The translations under genes were made by a program, and so were the position numbers. A stretch of 64,000 nt of DNA from NCBI GenBank assembly GCA_023055505.1, contig JALIRH010000023.1, positions 12,148,271-12,212,270 on the forward strand. The letters run 5' to 3'. Source of the DNA: Callipepla californica brunnescens (lineage: Eukaryota > Chordata > Aves > Galliformes > Odontophoridae). Below, one piece after another: positions 1 to 11,680 of the stretch (position 1 is the first letter of the stretch; each line of letters starts with the position of its first letter). The notes beneath the pieces were generated by a model. That model was given only the letters and a program-made list of their open reading frames with translations, was not told the origin of the DNA and did not search any database.

Positions 1-123
1 CTCCAATTTGCATAACTATTACCTTAGATTCCTACTGGAATATCTATGACAATGTGCACAGATTTTGAAGGCATTCCTCCCTTACAAATGTGCAAAACCT
101 CTATCACAGCAGGGTATGATGGA

Positions 124-673
124 TATGAGGGAGGCTGTGAAAGTAATTATGTTGGCCCACGATGTCAGAGGCAGATACTGGTGGCAAGACAGTAGAGGTT
201 GAACCTTCCATCACATTTTGTTCCCATGTGACAGGTGGCAGCAGAGGAGCAGTCTGACAGAATGGTGCTTGACATGGAAGTACGCATGAATCAAAGATGT
301 GTCACTGAATTTCTCTATGTGTAAAAAATCAGACCCATTGACATTCAGTGGTGTTTGCAGAATCTGTATGGACACCAAACAGTGGATGTGAGCACATAGA
401 GGTGGTGGGTGGTGCAGTGCCTACAGTGACATGAAAGACAGCAGTGTGAAAGACAAGCCATATTCCAGACAGTCATGCAGATTTTCAGGAGTGCAGCATG
501 CAGGCTCTTGCACATCAGTGGCCAAAATGCAAAGCTTATTGTGGTGACTGTGTTGAAAAATGGTGTTCTGTATCTGAGAATTTGCTCTATGAAATAGTAT
601 TATTGTGCTTTTGTGTCTGTGATAGTTTCCATGAAAATAAACTGAAGGTGTTATTTCTGGAGTGACTTACCTA
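124..673 (+). mobile_element. Mariner (Tc1/mariner) deletion derivative, galliform type
   Basis: A roughly 550-bp non-autonomous mariner flanked by TA at 124-125 and 672-673. The left end (gagggaggctgtgaaagtaat) and the right end (reading outward from about 650) match the ends of the second copy at 10835-11332. The transposase start is still legible at 264-320 as MVLDMEVRMNQRCVTEFLYV before a stop. The C-terminal remnant at about 497-580 reads MQALAHQWPKCKAYCGDCVEK, the mariner C-terminus, which ends in a W.KC...GDY.EK-like pattern. The catalytic core carrying the D,D34D triad is deleted or destroyed, so the copy is inactive. Assignment to the chicken Galluhop-like group comes from recognition of the ends and N-terminus, not from a search. 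Confidence 0.85.
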
Positions 674-2483
674 GGTAGAGACAGATATGGGAAGATAATA
701 CTCTCAATATAATGTGTCTTATCCAGAAGGATCTGGTTGGCCTTATTAGTATGTCCCTTGGGCTACTTAATTGACAGAGCAATGTTTATCAGGTAAAGGA
801 TATGATGTATTACGAATCTGTGGCTGGGATTGACACTTTAGGCATGAGGAAGGATTAGCGTGTAATGTATTTTCACAGAAGAACGCTATCATTAAGACTC
901 TGAAAAGTTTCATTTGACAGAAATAAGACAAAATTTTATCAGCAATATAAACAGAAAAAACTATCATTTACTATGTACACTAAAAATGGCCTAGAATCTT
1001 CCTCCTGTTTTGGTATTCGCTGAATGGGCACAAATAATTTTTTTAACTTATTACATCTTTCCATATTTTCAGTGGTCTCTGTAGTTGAACTATGAGTTCC
1101 TCTTCATGCATTGCTTCACTTATTCTAAGATACAACCCATTAGAAATGTTTTCCTCTTCTCATTTAAGGAGGATATTCTACCATTTCTAACTGGACTGCC
1201 TTGCAGATTAAGTATTTATCAGTGTATAGTACTCACTCACATAACACGATGACATCATTGTGCTCTGAAGCTTTCTGACAACATATCAAAATCATGAATG
1301 TTTTACAGAGTGGGATATTCTCCAATGCATGTAAAAGATTCTAATCAAATACAAGCAAAAACTGACATTAAGGTATTATTCTCTCTGCAATCATTTGAGA
1401 AACTTTTTTTTTTCCCCTTACATTATGCTTCTTGTTCATATGTAGAACACTAGAAAATTAGTCCGTAAATAATACACATCAATGTCTTTCAAATTTGCAA
1501 TAATATGCCTGGGTAACATAAAAATGCCAGCTGCATTTCTTTATTCTTTAATGTGCGCTGCCTGCAGACAGAGAATGCTTTTTTTTTTGCAATTTTCTTT
1601 TGCAATTATTAACAGTATTTTTATTAGTCAGGGTTTAGGAGACTGCCAGGAGAATCCCAGATGTCACGAACTACATGATGCTCAAAATGTGTTTGGAGAA
1701 GCAGGTTGGTTTTCTGGGGCTTCTTGTGTGTTTTTGTCTGTCTATTTGGAGTCTGTAAAACTGGTCAGCCACATAATACTTCACCAGAAAATAATTGAGG
1801 GTCTTCCCTTTATGGAACTGTGTAAGATGGCTGTGAGGGTAAGACAGGACATTTTTACTACAGCAGTAGCCATTATTATTTTTCCCTTCCCTCACAAACA
1901 CTCAGCACTGAAGGCATGTATTTGACATCAAGATTTCATCAGGCAGCAAACTTGGAGCTTGCTGCAGTATTCCCACTGACACCAGTGGTGCTCAGATTAT
2001 AGCCCAGCTGCCTTTGGTTCTACCAAACTTAAACCTGACTTACTCAAACAACAAATTTTTCATCTGCGTGATGAGTCTCAGACCTTGCCATGAAAACTCT
2101 CAGTTTGAAAAGGACAGCTAGAAGTTTGATGTTTATTGATATGTGTGACATATTTTACAGTGCCTAAACAAAACTGCTTTCAATAGCTTATTACTGCGAC
2201 ACAACTTTAAATTACACTCCACCCTTCTTACAAGCATTGCTGAACATTTCACCACAACAGTTAATCATAAATTCACTCTTGTATAATATGATGTGTTTGT
2301 GTTAATACATCAGGGTGTTTGAAGAGCTACACAGACTTCTGACTTGTAAGAAACCATCTTCATCTTCCTAATGGATTTAATGTAGGGACTGCTAAAGTGG
2401 TAGCTGAGGATTAATTTCTATGTGGAATTGTACTTATAAAAGGTTACCAAAAGCGTGTTGTATTACTCTGCTTGATTAAATAG
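674..2483. other. AT-rich stretch without a recognised gene or repeat
   Basis: No transposon ends, splice-bounded exon or RNA gene were recognised here. The longest frame (1482-1925, +, 147 codons) is rich in Phe, Ile and Cys with no domain signature, and it is crossed by a shorter antisense frame. It is best taken as chance. Confidence 0.55.
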
Positions 2484-2521
2484 CCCCCCCCTCTCCCCCC
2501 TTCTCCCCTTCCCCCCTCCCC
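2484..2521. repeat. Homopyrimidine C-rich tract (G-quadruplex candidate on the minus strand)
   Basis: The plus strand has C runs of 8, 6, 4, 6 and 4 separated only by short T/C loops of one to four bases. The minus strand therefore has five G runs of four or more, which meets the usual G3+N1-7 quadruplex rule. It is also a pure polypurine/polypyrimidine tract and could form a triplex. Flanks are AT-rich. No gene lies next to it. Confidence 0.85.
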
Positions 2522-3837
2522 TGCCTCCCAATGCATCTGTAATTAAAAACAGATTTCTGTTTCATGTTTAAAGTAGTTTGAGGGAAAAAAAATGTTGAGG
2601 AATGATTCCTTCCTTTTTCTCCATTCTCTTCCCCAACATATTTTGAAGCCAAATCATTCACTACATTCATGCAGTGATTTGTGTGACCGCAGAATGATTG
2701 AAGACCTTGGTTATGTGGTGAAATGCAATTTTTTTTTTTTTTTCCTGGCTTTTAGTATAGATGAATGTTCACTGAAGAATGCTTCAGTCAGGAGTTCTCC
2801 ACTGCTAATCACCTGATTATGCAGCCAGGGAATGGAAAGTCTGACATAGGACTTCAGGAAAGGAAAACATGCTCTAAATTTTAAATAACAAGTTATTGAA
2901 GTCAGAGGCTCATCAGCAATTCCTTAGCTCAGCTACCATTGGGTATTTACTGTTTGTTTAATAATTTGATAGATATCGACAACTAATTAACAACCCTATT
3001 TACAGAATCATAGGGAGAGGAGACTGTTTTCCAGTGGTTACTAGAGATGAACTATTCATGCAAGTTTCAGGATCTGTTAGCAGACACTCCTGCAGCTGCA
3101 GCTGTTAACAGCAGTATGACCATGACTGCTTCAGAAATCCCTACCACTGAGAAAAACTGGAGTTAAATGCTAAGAGACAAATGGATAAGTATGGAAATAT
3201 AATTTGCAGAAATTAATAAACCTTGAGCTTATTAACTAATTCTCATAATTGCTTCTATTTAAAGGAAAGTAAATCCAGGGAACTGTTTAATACTATTGGA
3301 AAACAAAAAGACTTCACAGATTTAACACAATTGAGCAGCTGGAATTACCAAAATACTGTTTTTTCTTCCAGCTCCTTGTTCCTTGCCAGAACAGTTCAGC
3401 TGCACGGGAGGCAGAAATCGAGAGTTCTAAAGAAGCAACTACTTCTCACCAGCACTTTTCACTTGCTTGTTTGTTATTATATTTGTTTAGTTTTTCCTTT
3501 CAAATACTTTTAGAATGTGAAAGGCGAAGATTAAATGAGCTGGCTGACTAAACTAAAAGCAATGATAACTACTATAGGATCTTCTTTGTATGGTGGAAAT
3601 TTAACTTCAGAAAATTCAGGATATTACCTGTAAGATGTAGAATTGAGCTACAGATATCAGTGCTTCTGAAATGGTCAAATATCTGTCAGTTGAATTAAGA
3701 TATAAGTGGTTTTGGTAAAATTTTTCTGGCCTCAACTTTGATCCAAATATGATCTATTTACTAATTTATTTATTATGTTAGTGTAAAAGAAAAAACAAGT
3801 TGTCTATGAGATCAATACTAAACACTTATGTATGGGA
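2522..3837. other. AT-rich stretch, nothing recognised
   Basis: It contains T runs (for example 2729-2744) and ordinary AT-rich sequence. The open frames at 2592-2816 and 3223-3513 have no recognisable domain, and no splice signals or transposon ends are evident. Confidence 0.5.
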
Positions 3838-4145
3838 ACTGTTGAATCATGGCCTGAACCACTGATTGATCACCTGCAGTGAGCACTGAGTCGGGCACAG
3901 GTGAAGACAATTCACCTGTGCAACTGGAAGGGGTGGAGTCTGGCTCCACTTCTCCTATACCCCATTTAAGGGCTGACCACAATTAGGGGAGGAGCTTCTT
4001 TTGGTGACTGCTTCTTTGGAGTTTCCTATTGTGAGCCTAGGATGTGGGTGAACAGTTTTTCCCTTTATTTTGATTGTCTCTTTTCCATCGCAACAAGGTT
4101 TGTCTCACTGTATAATCTTTAAAATATCTTGGCTATAATGCCATT
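3838..4145 (+). mobile_element. Putative solo LTR
   Basis: A block of about 300 bp less AT-rich than its flanks, beginning TGTTGAATCATGG. It has a TATA-like catttaaggg at about 3963-3972, preceded by a GC-richer segment with CACCTG E-box-like motifs, and is followed by T-rich sequence and a weak poly(A)-like region (tataatctttaaaat). This U3-R order fits an LTR in plus orientation. The 3' boundary is uncertain, no target duplication was seen, and no second copy exists in the window for comparison. Confidence 0.4.
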
Positions 4146-6866
4146 TGGTATTATTCATCCTGTTAACCTCATACCTTACGCACTTATATATTTTGAAAAT
4201 TTCTAACTCTTCTATTTCTTATTCATATATTAATCTATTATTTAGTTCCTTTTACTTTCATATTAAAAATGACTTTTATGAAGCTTTTTTTACCTGTCTT
4301 TACACATTTGAAGAAATACCATTAAACAATTTGAGAATGTAGTTCAGCGTTGTTTTACTTAATAAATAAAGTGGTTTTTAAGCAACATTAATTTTAATAA
4401 GAAGTCAAACTTAAAAGATTTTTAGCATATTCTCATCTAATAGCAGAACTTTCCCTATTTTTTACACTTAGCTACTGCAGCATGAAAGAGGATTTCAAGC
4501 TGTCCACATAGACTTCAGAAGAAGGAAGTAAAAATTGTTATTTAATGGTACCTGTCCAAATGCATCACAAAACATGTTTGATGAGAACAAAGAATCTGAA
4601 TTTTCTGGAGAGCGGTAGATGGCAAATTGCAGAACTGCAAGGTATATTTCTTGGGGGGTAAATATAATTTTACAATTCCTTGCTCTGTTACAATCCTAAA
4701 ATAAGCACCTGATACACTAATAGAAAAACTAAACTCAAATTTTTGCATTGTGGCATTTTAATTTGAGTGTACTGAATAATTTTATTTCAGTACATTAGTA
4801 TAAATACCATACCTTCAAAAAAAAAAAAATTGACTACTGTTATCATAAAGACAGCTTTGAATGGAATTGATATGATGTGTGTAACTGAGCAAACTCATAA
4901 GAATATTAAACACAGTGAAAGTGATAATATGCCATTAAATCAATCTTTAAGTCCTCTGTGCAAGATTCTACTTTATTTAATTATGTTCACCTATTTTGTG
5001 TTTCACATCTGAGACCCTATAATCTTATCTTCATCAAGCGAGTTTTCTCATTCTGACATAGCAATCAAGGATTCTGGATGGTTGGGTTCAGACATCTCAG
5101 GGGAATGCAGCGGTGTCTGTGAAAAACCTTATCTGGAAATGACAGAGCATTTAGTTTTCCTCTATCCAATCTAATCTCAGAATTTTTCTTTTAATGGCTG
5201 CCTTTGAACACTGGAGGATTGGCTGTCACTAAGCTTTGTTAAGTCAAGGAAAAGTAATAATGAGTGTTTTATAGAAATCAGACTAGCAAATATCAATTAC
5301 ACCACCTATTGTTCTAAAATAGACACTGACTGTATTCCTTTATTTCACAGATCTGTTATAAATATAAATAACTATAATCTGCTGTTAATCTGTTTTCCAA
5401 GAGGCTGGCAACTGTGTTTATTTATTCTACCACAGGGGAGTAAGTACACAATGACCTAGTAATGTGACATGGTGTGACTCCAAGCAGATGAGATAAAATT
5501 ATCTGCACGGCAAACTCACACATGGGGCTAATAGGAAGATTCTTATTGCCTACTGCTATCTGTGGTGGCAACCACCTGAGGAGGTAGTGTTAATAGTGTA
5601 GAATTTAAAAATGAAGAAAGTTAAAAATTGTGCTTACTTCCCATGAATGTGTACTTACAGTACAGTACTGAGTACAAACTAGATAAAACAGAAAATGTCA
5701 GATCATAACTGTGATGGAGCACAAGGGCAGAAATTTAGTAGATTAATTCTGCATTCTTTATACATTGATTTGTCCTGAGGAAAGAGTGAATAAAGATCTG
5801 GTGAAATGTTTCTAAATTACTTGCGAAGGTAGCTAGTATGAGTAACGTAACACATGAAAATAAAGTTTACTGCTGGAAGGAAATAAAATAAGGAAAAATA
5901 TACTTGTTACTTGCAAACCATTAAAATTTTAGCACCAACGAACAGATCTTCACAGGAAGAGAGAGATATCAGGTGGTATTTTAACAAAAGTAATTCTTGT
6001 TACCTTCTTTAGATTCCTTTTTTCATTTATTAATACTGAGTAAGAGATGCTACATGTGGCTTATAAAATCAGTGTTTTAGTACATTGAAATCTTTGAAAA
6101 GTTAAATGAGAGTTTTAAATGCTGACATTAGGACATTCTGTTCTGCAGGCATAGAATTCATGGGAAGGAGTTCAGTATTCAGATACTCAGAAAACACATG
6201 CATAACTTCAGGAGCCCTTTGCACCAATTCATTCCTATGTAGCCAACCATGACTCAGACCAGTGATGTAAATCCTGACAGATGCTATGTAGCTACCTTAA
6301 TCAGGCAGTTCAAGAGAATAGGTAGAGCAGATAGTTTCCAACACATTACTTACCTCATGTGGAAGGGTTATATTCAGTATGCGCAGTGATCAGAAGATAA
6401 AAGCCTCTCCTTAGCAGAGAAAGGTAATGGCAGGGGACAGAATCGTTGCTCTCCCCTTACCATACTAAAATGAAAAATAAAGGAAAATATAATATTCTAA
6501 AGAGAGTTTTTAGCACCATCCTTCTGTTGATATTTCAGTACATTACATGATAGACTTAAATACCACCTGAGTGACGGAAAAAAATCAAGACTTATTAGGT
6601 TGTTTACATTTATAAAAATGAGACTGAGATTTCAGTCTCTGATCACACAGATATTTAAGTGCTTTAAGTTATTGACATTTTAAGAAAATTTTTTCTTAAG
6701 TAGCAGTCTTTTACTCACTACTGATTATCCTACAAAGTTTTTTTTTTTTTTTTTTTTTTTTTTTCTGTTGCCCAGTTGACATTATGATGTATCATAAAAA
6801 TTGCAGGACTTTTAAGTAGGTATGAGTTTAAAAGCCTCAGGGCAAAACACATTTCTTCATCTAGTC
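4146..6866. other. AT-rich stretch without a recognised gene
   Basis: No recognisable transposon or exon. It holds an A13 run near 4818 and a T28 run at 6739-6766. A minus-strand candidate exon at about 6357-6411 was examined and rejected because all three frames contain stops. Confidence 0.5.
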
Positions 6867-7565
6867 CAGGCATATCCAACCTGCGGCCTGCGGGCCTCAT
6901 GTGGCTCAGCACAGCTTGCACTGTGTCTGCCCCCTCCTCCATGCCATTATGGCAGCAACTCTACCTCTGCCCAGCTGCATAGCTTGACTCAGTCCTTCAG
7001 CATCTGAGCTGAAGTGAAGGTATGGGGTGGACTGTGGTGCCTGCTCAATTTATGGCAAATAAGTCTATGGACTTTGATATGCTGCTAAATGCAGCACTGT
7101 GAGCAGCAAAAAAAAAAACAACAAACAAAACAACCATGCTGTTGTGCTTTCCATTTTGAAAATAGAATTTGAGAGTAGATTGGAAAATTTCTGAAAAAAT
7201 GGTCAATTTTTTGCAACTCCATTTTCTGTTGACATAAATATATCACTTGTGGATTTTCAAATGGAATGTATACAGTTGTAATAAAAAATCAGATAATCTC
7301 TCTTTGACAGATTTTTATAAGCCCTCTCTTACGAGAGATAAATACTCTTCACTTCACAATCATACCTTATTCCTGTCATTGCTATTTGGCAGCATGTATA
7401 TTTATGAACAAATGTTTTCAAGGGTGAAGCACAGGAAGAGTAAAATTTCATGAAATATCTCTGATGAGCAGCTTGAGAACTGACTGCCATTGAACCAGGG
7501 GTTGATGCCTTAGTTTCACAAAAAAAAAAATTATCCCACTGCATTTTGTTAGGAAAAATGTATTC
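6867..7565 (+). mobile_element. hAT (Charlie-like) transposon remnant with transposase C-terminus
   Basis: It starts with a hAT-type terminus at 6867 (caggcatatccaacctgcgg). After about 350 bp it runs into a degenerate transposase C-terminal region at 7247-7545. The peptide includes LHNHTLFLSLLFGSMYIYEQ followed by a basic KHRKSKI stretch, and after a frameshift a TAIEPGVDAL-like continuation. This is the hATC dimerisation domain seen in Charlie-type transposases and in host genes domesticated from them (GTF2IRD2/ZBED families). The catalytic region is absent, so this is an internally deleted fossil. The right end appears lost at the LTR that begins at 7571. The domain call is secure; the exact family name is not. 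Confidence 0.8.
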
Positions 7566-7570
7566 ATATT

Positions 7571-8060
7571 TGTCATGGTTTTATGATTTTTGATATTGTT
7601 ATTCCACATCATATATTCCACATCATAACATCATGTAGTGCATTAAGAGTTAAAGAGTTAATGCTCCAGCTCCGTGGATCGTCAATAGTTATGGGTATAC
7701 CTGTCTCAGAAGAGAACGACATTCCCCAGAGCACTGTGTGATGCTTTGCATTTTTATGTATTTCCACTCAGAGGGAAAGATAAAAACTGTTTGTGGTCAT
7801 GGGACACTCTCTTTCCTTTGGGATCGACTCAGCAGTGGGTGCTCGCTGCCATCTGCCTTCAGCGTTAGCATAAGGCCTTCGGTTTATCCGACACTCTCCC
7901 TTACTCATTTTATTTGGTTTATTAGCTTCAGTTCCGATTATATTGTATTATATTGTGTTATTTTGCTTTCCGATATCTTATTTAGTAAATTTGCAATGGT
8001 GAAGCTGGCCTTGCCAACTCTTTATCTCTTGACCTTGACCCTGACCTTGACCCTTGGCCA
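7571..8060 (+). mobile_element. ERV LTR, family with TGTCATG start (first copy)
   Basis: It begins TGTCATGGTTTTATGA and shares ordered blocks with the LTR at 17307-17770: the start, tattccacatcatarcatcat, a ttatttggtttatta-like block and a ttatttagtaaat block. It ends near a run of TTGACC units at 8030-8053. A shared start and shared internal order in two places far apart support an LTR family. The 3' end is obscured by the CR1 that follows. No internal viral sequence is attached here. Confidence 0.65.
8030..8050 (-). promoter_or_regulatory. Two NR5A/ERR-type nuclear receptor half-sites
   Basis: The plus strand shows TGACCTTGA at 8030-8038 and again at 8042-8050. The minus strand therefore carries TCAAGGTCA twice at 12-bp spacing. 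TCAAGGTCA is the extended half-site bound by SF-1/LRH-1 (NR5A) and by the ERR receptors. The sites lie at the end of the LTR, where such motifs could act as enhancer parts. Binding is inferred from sequence only. Confidence 0.5.
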
Positions 8061-8159
8061 ATAGACTATAAACAGCATTAGGGAGGGTGGTCAGCCTGGC
8101 TTGATGGCTGAGGACAGGTCTCATGACCTCTCTTATAACGCCTCTCTTATGAGGGAGGG

Positions 8160-8548
8160 TTCAGAATGCTTGATCTGTGGAGGCTTGAAAAAACAAGAGT
8201 AAGAGGGGGTCTGATCCACATCTATAAATATTTAAGGAGCAGAAGGCAAAGAGACGAGGCTGGACTCCTCTCTGCAGTGTGTGGCGATAGGACAAGGGGA
8301 AATGGCCTCAAACTGAAGCACAGGAAGTTCCATGTCGGAACTTCTTTACAGTGATAGTGATGGTGCACTGGCACAGGCTGCACAGAGAGGTGTGGAGTCT
8401 CCTCTGGAGAGGATTATCCTACCTGGACCTGCCTGGACACCTACCTGGGCAACCTGGGCTAGGGAGCTGCTTTGGCAGGGGGGTTGGACTACATGACCTC
8501 TTGGGGGTCCCTTCCACCCCCTATGGTTCTGTGATTCTGTGATTTTGG
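8160..8548 (+). repeat. CR1 LINE 3' end
   Basis: A 5'-truncated CR1 with the characteristic 3' region: a GGCCTCAAACTGAAGCACAG segment, a CTGG.ACAGGCTGC.CAGAGAGG segment, then GGTTGGACTACATGACCTC and the terminal ttctgtgattctgtgat units at 8527-8548. No ORF is retained. It separates the TGTCATG-type LTR (7571-8060) from a different LTR fragment (8549-8872). Confidence 0.93.
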
Positions 8549-8872
8549 ATGGCTGACACAAAACAACCAAAGCAGTGTTCCATGCCACGTGACATCTTGC
8601 TGAAAGTCTAAACAGGGAGAGCATGTTGGGGCAGCCCCCTGAGTGTTGGTTGTTGGGTGGTTATCAGTTGCATTGTGCGTAACTTGTATGTTTTATTATT
8701 ATCATTTTTACCCCTTCCTTTTCAGTTCTTTTAAGCTGTATTTATCTCAATCCATGATGATTTTTTGTTTTTTTCCAATTCTCTCCTCCATCTCCTGCAT
8801 GTGTGCATGTGAGAGGGAATGGTTCTGTTGTGCTGAGCTGCCTGCTGTGTAACACCACAGCAGTAAGTCAAA
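8549..8872 (+). mobile_element. ERV LTR 3' portion, family ending in ACCACAACA-type terminus
   Basis: It matches in order the LTR pieces at 16560-16847 (+) and 38853-39445 (-): an accaaagca.tgttccatgcca segment, a ggtggttatcagttgcattgtg segment, tttatctcaatccatgatg, and a terminal ctgtgtaacaccacagca that corresponds to the usual ...TTAAACCACRACA end. The 5' part is missing, cut at the CR1 end at 8548. A CACGTG E-box sits at 8586-8591. Confidence 0.75.
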
Positions 8873-10834
8873 AGGTCAGTGCAGCATGGGGCAGAGAGAA
8901 GTAAACAATCTGTGGAACTGAAATCCAGACACAGCCTCTGTTAAGCGCATGTAGGAAAAAAGGCATTGTCAGTACCATCTTTGTCCAAGCAAAATGATCA
9001 ATTTTGTGCTTAAATTTATGTAAAGTAGAAAATTATAAAATTGTTATTATATTATGCTTACTTCAGCCCTTCTGTTTTTCACAGATTTCTCTCTTTGCTG
9101 TTCCTCACCCTTTTTCTTTTCCCGAATCTCTTACTCTTTTGCAAACCTCAGAAATGAAGGCTTAGCCCTCACATGGCCCTATCACTTCTCTTACATACTG
9201 ACAGTTAGATGTAATATTAAGTATAGATGGAATTTAGGCTTATTGTTTTATCAACTTCTACCACAATTGCTAGTCACAATTCTGTGGCACATCAGTTACT
9301 GCAATATAAGTTGGAGGTCTATGGAGAAATGAAGCTGGCTCAGGAGATGGAACGTTGATAGTGTTTGGTGTCTGAAAAGGAATTCTATTCCATGAGAAAT
9401 CTCAATTTTTTAACTGCCTTATGAGCAGCTTTTCTTTTTGCTTTAGACTAAATGAAGGCTCTGTTGAGACACTCCGTTTAGAGCAGAAAATGATAACCAA
9501 TCAAATTACTGGATTAAACTTGTACAGAGAACATCTCTGACAGTTTTATAAGATTGTGGATCTATGTGGCATTTTTTCAAATCGACACTAAAAAAATACT
9601 TGCATTATTCTCAGCTGCTGCTTATCTTCATTGCAGAGATGATAATAAAGTTAGCTTCTCTGACTTCTTTTAGCAGACTGAATCCTTTCTACTCAATCAT
9701 TAATATAGTCTATCTTGATAAACTCCTAGGACTCCTTCAATTCTTTGAAAACTAGAAAGCCACGGTCTTTTTCACTGTTGTTATGAAACAGATACATAAA
9801 GTAATGCTGCTACATAAACTGCTGTAGATTAAATCTGATCAAGATATTCTTTGTGCCTTTTCAGTTATAACGCACTGGAATACTGACACACATCACAGGC
9901 GCAGGCACATATGTTACACGCTTCAATATTTGTATGGATTTTTTTTTTTTTTAGTAAGCATCCTCAACATTGAAAGGTTTGGATTACAATTATTTTTCTT
10001 CCAATCTTTTTGGCTAAATACATGATTTATTTTTCCTTCTTTCTCTCTTCTCCCCCTCTCTTCACTGCCAGTAAAAGTAATTATCACTCTGTATTTGTTT
10101 TTAAGAAGCTCCCCAGATTTTAGCAGCACACAATAACATATTTTGTTTGCCAATAAAATAGTTCTCTCGTTATTTTCATTCTAGTCTGAATCTAGGTACG
10201 GGACAGACTGACGTGCTGAGCTGTAATGTCTGAACTTTGACCTTTGTACTATAGCTCAGATGACAGATAACTCCCTTAAAGTTATGAATAACTGCATGTA
10301 GAAGATAAAATTTGCAATGTATTCATGGATTTACCATAACAAAAAGAATAGCACAGAAAGTACAGGACTAGAAAATAAAGGAAGAAATCTGACTGTTTGC
10401 AATGCATTATAAACATCCATTCCTAATTCCCTAGGTAGACCTTAAACACTTATTTCATCCTGTTTCCTTGTACAGGTTAAAAAATAGATGTGAGATCTTA
10501 TTTGCAGGTGACTATAGCTTTATACGTGTAACTATTACAAATAAAAAAATGCAGAAAAAGAAGATGGCATTAAAGCATCAAGAAACTACTAGGCAAAACA
10601 AAACAGAACAAAACAACAACAACAACAAATGAACACAAAGTTCAAGTGCCTGAACTGATGCAATTAAACCTTGGTTTCATCAGATTTGAGGAGTGGACTA
10701 TATTAAGTCGGTACAAGGTCAAAGTAGCCGTGTCCACTGAGGTAACCAGATTGTCAAGTTCTAATAGTTCTAATAATTATGTAAACGATAATAAGAAAAA
10801 GCTAAATGTCTCCTAAAATGAAAACATATATATG
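8873..10834. other. AT-rich stretch without a recognised gene
   Basis: No transposon termini, exon or RNA gene were recognised. The frame at 9054-9332 (+) is Phe/Leu/Ser-rich without domain features. A T14 run lies near 9938-9951 and an (AAC)n-like run at 10600-10627. Confidence 0.5.
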
Positions 10835-11332
10835 TAGATCACCCCAAAAGTGAACTCCAGTTTATTAGCATGGAAGTTACAACAGATAAGAAGAACACAA
10901 TAACACTCTTCGATAGAACAAATTCTCAGATACAAAAAGTTATTTCTCAACATAATCATCACCATTAACTATGCATTTTGGTCAGTGATGGACAAGAGCC
11001 TGCATGCCACGCTTGTAAAAATCTGTACTAGTGGAGGTGATTTACTGTCACTGTCATCTCTGCTAAAATGCACCATCTACCACCTCACTATGCTCCCATC
11101 CACTGTTTGTCTCCAGAAGCATTCAGCAAGCATCAATGGCTGCTGCTTCATACTTCCATGTCAGACACCATTTTAATAAACTACCCATCTGCTGCCATCT
11201 GTCACACAGAAGAAACACGTAATGGAATTGTGGTAAGAACGTCAGCCTTTACTGCCATACCATTAACATCCTCCTTTGACAAAGTTGGCCAACATAGTAA
11301 AATCAGATAGGTTTCCTTTGGAGCAGGCCTTA
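10835..11332 (-). mobile_element. Mariner deletion derivative, opposite orientation to the copy at 124-673
   Basis: About 495 bp bounded by TA at 10835-10836 and 11331-11332. The inverted ends are legible: the left end reads gatcaccccaaaagtgaact inward, and the reverse complement of the right end reads aaggcctgctccaaaggaaa. On the minus strand the transposase starts at about 11172 with MVSDMEV and then decays. Near the left end the C-terminus remains as MQALVHH-PKCIVNGDDYVEK, interrupted by a stop. Most of the catalytic domain is deleted, so the copy is non-autonomous and dead. Confidence 0.88.
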
Positions 11333-11620
11333 TATTATATACAGGGTTTCCTGTAGTGATTAAAGAACCCGTAGAATCTATGTTTAACAAGTTAGTCCCT
11401 ATAGATCCCTGGTTTTATCTTTTGTTGATCAAGTAAATCTTGTATCCAAATAGAGAACCTATTCAATATGATGTTTATTACTGCTTCCCATTTCCCTTGG
11501 GGTACATGCAATGGAAAATTGAAAGCATAATGGATAATGTGAAAACCACTGTCTGCATTTCTGTTGCAGAAGTTGTGGATCTTTAGGAAATCTCCTTGTT
11601 TTTATTATTTTTTCTATTTC

Positions 11621-11667
11621 ATTTTATTTTATTTTATTTTATTTTATTTTATTTTATTTTATTTTAT
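11621..11667. repeat. (ATTTT)n microsatellite
   Basis: Nine near-perfect ATTTT units, followed by T-rich sequence to about 11680. It probably varies in length between individuals. Confidence 0.95.
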
Positions 11668-11680
11668 ATTTTTTAACAGC

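Noticed and set aside
1482..1925. Longest open frame in the window (147 codons, +)
   Set aside because: No domain, low-complexity hydrophobic composition, no splice or promoter context, and an antisense frame of similar quality.
6357..6411. Minus-strand segment between an acceptor-like and a GTAAGT donor-like site
   Set aside because: All three frames contain a stop within 56 bp.
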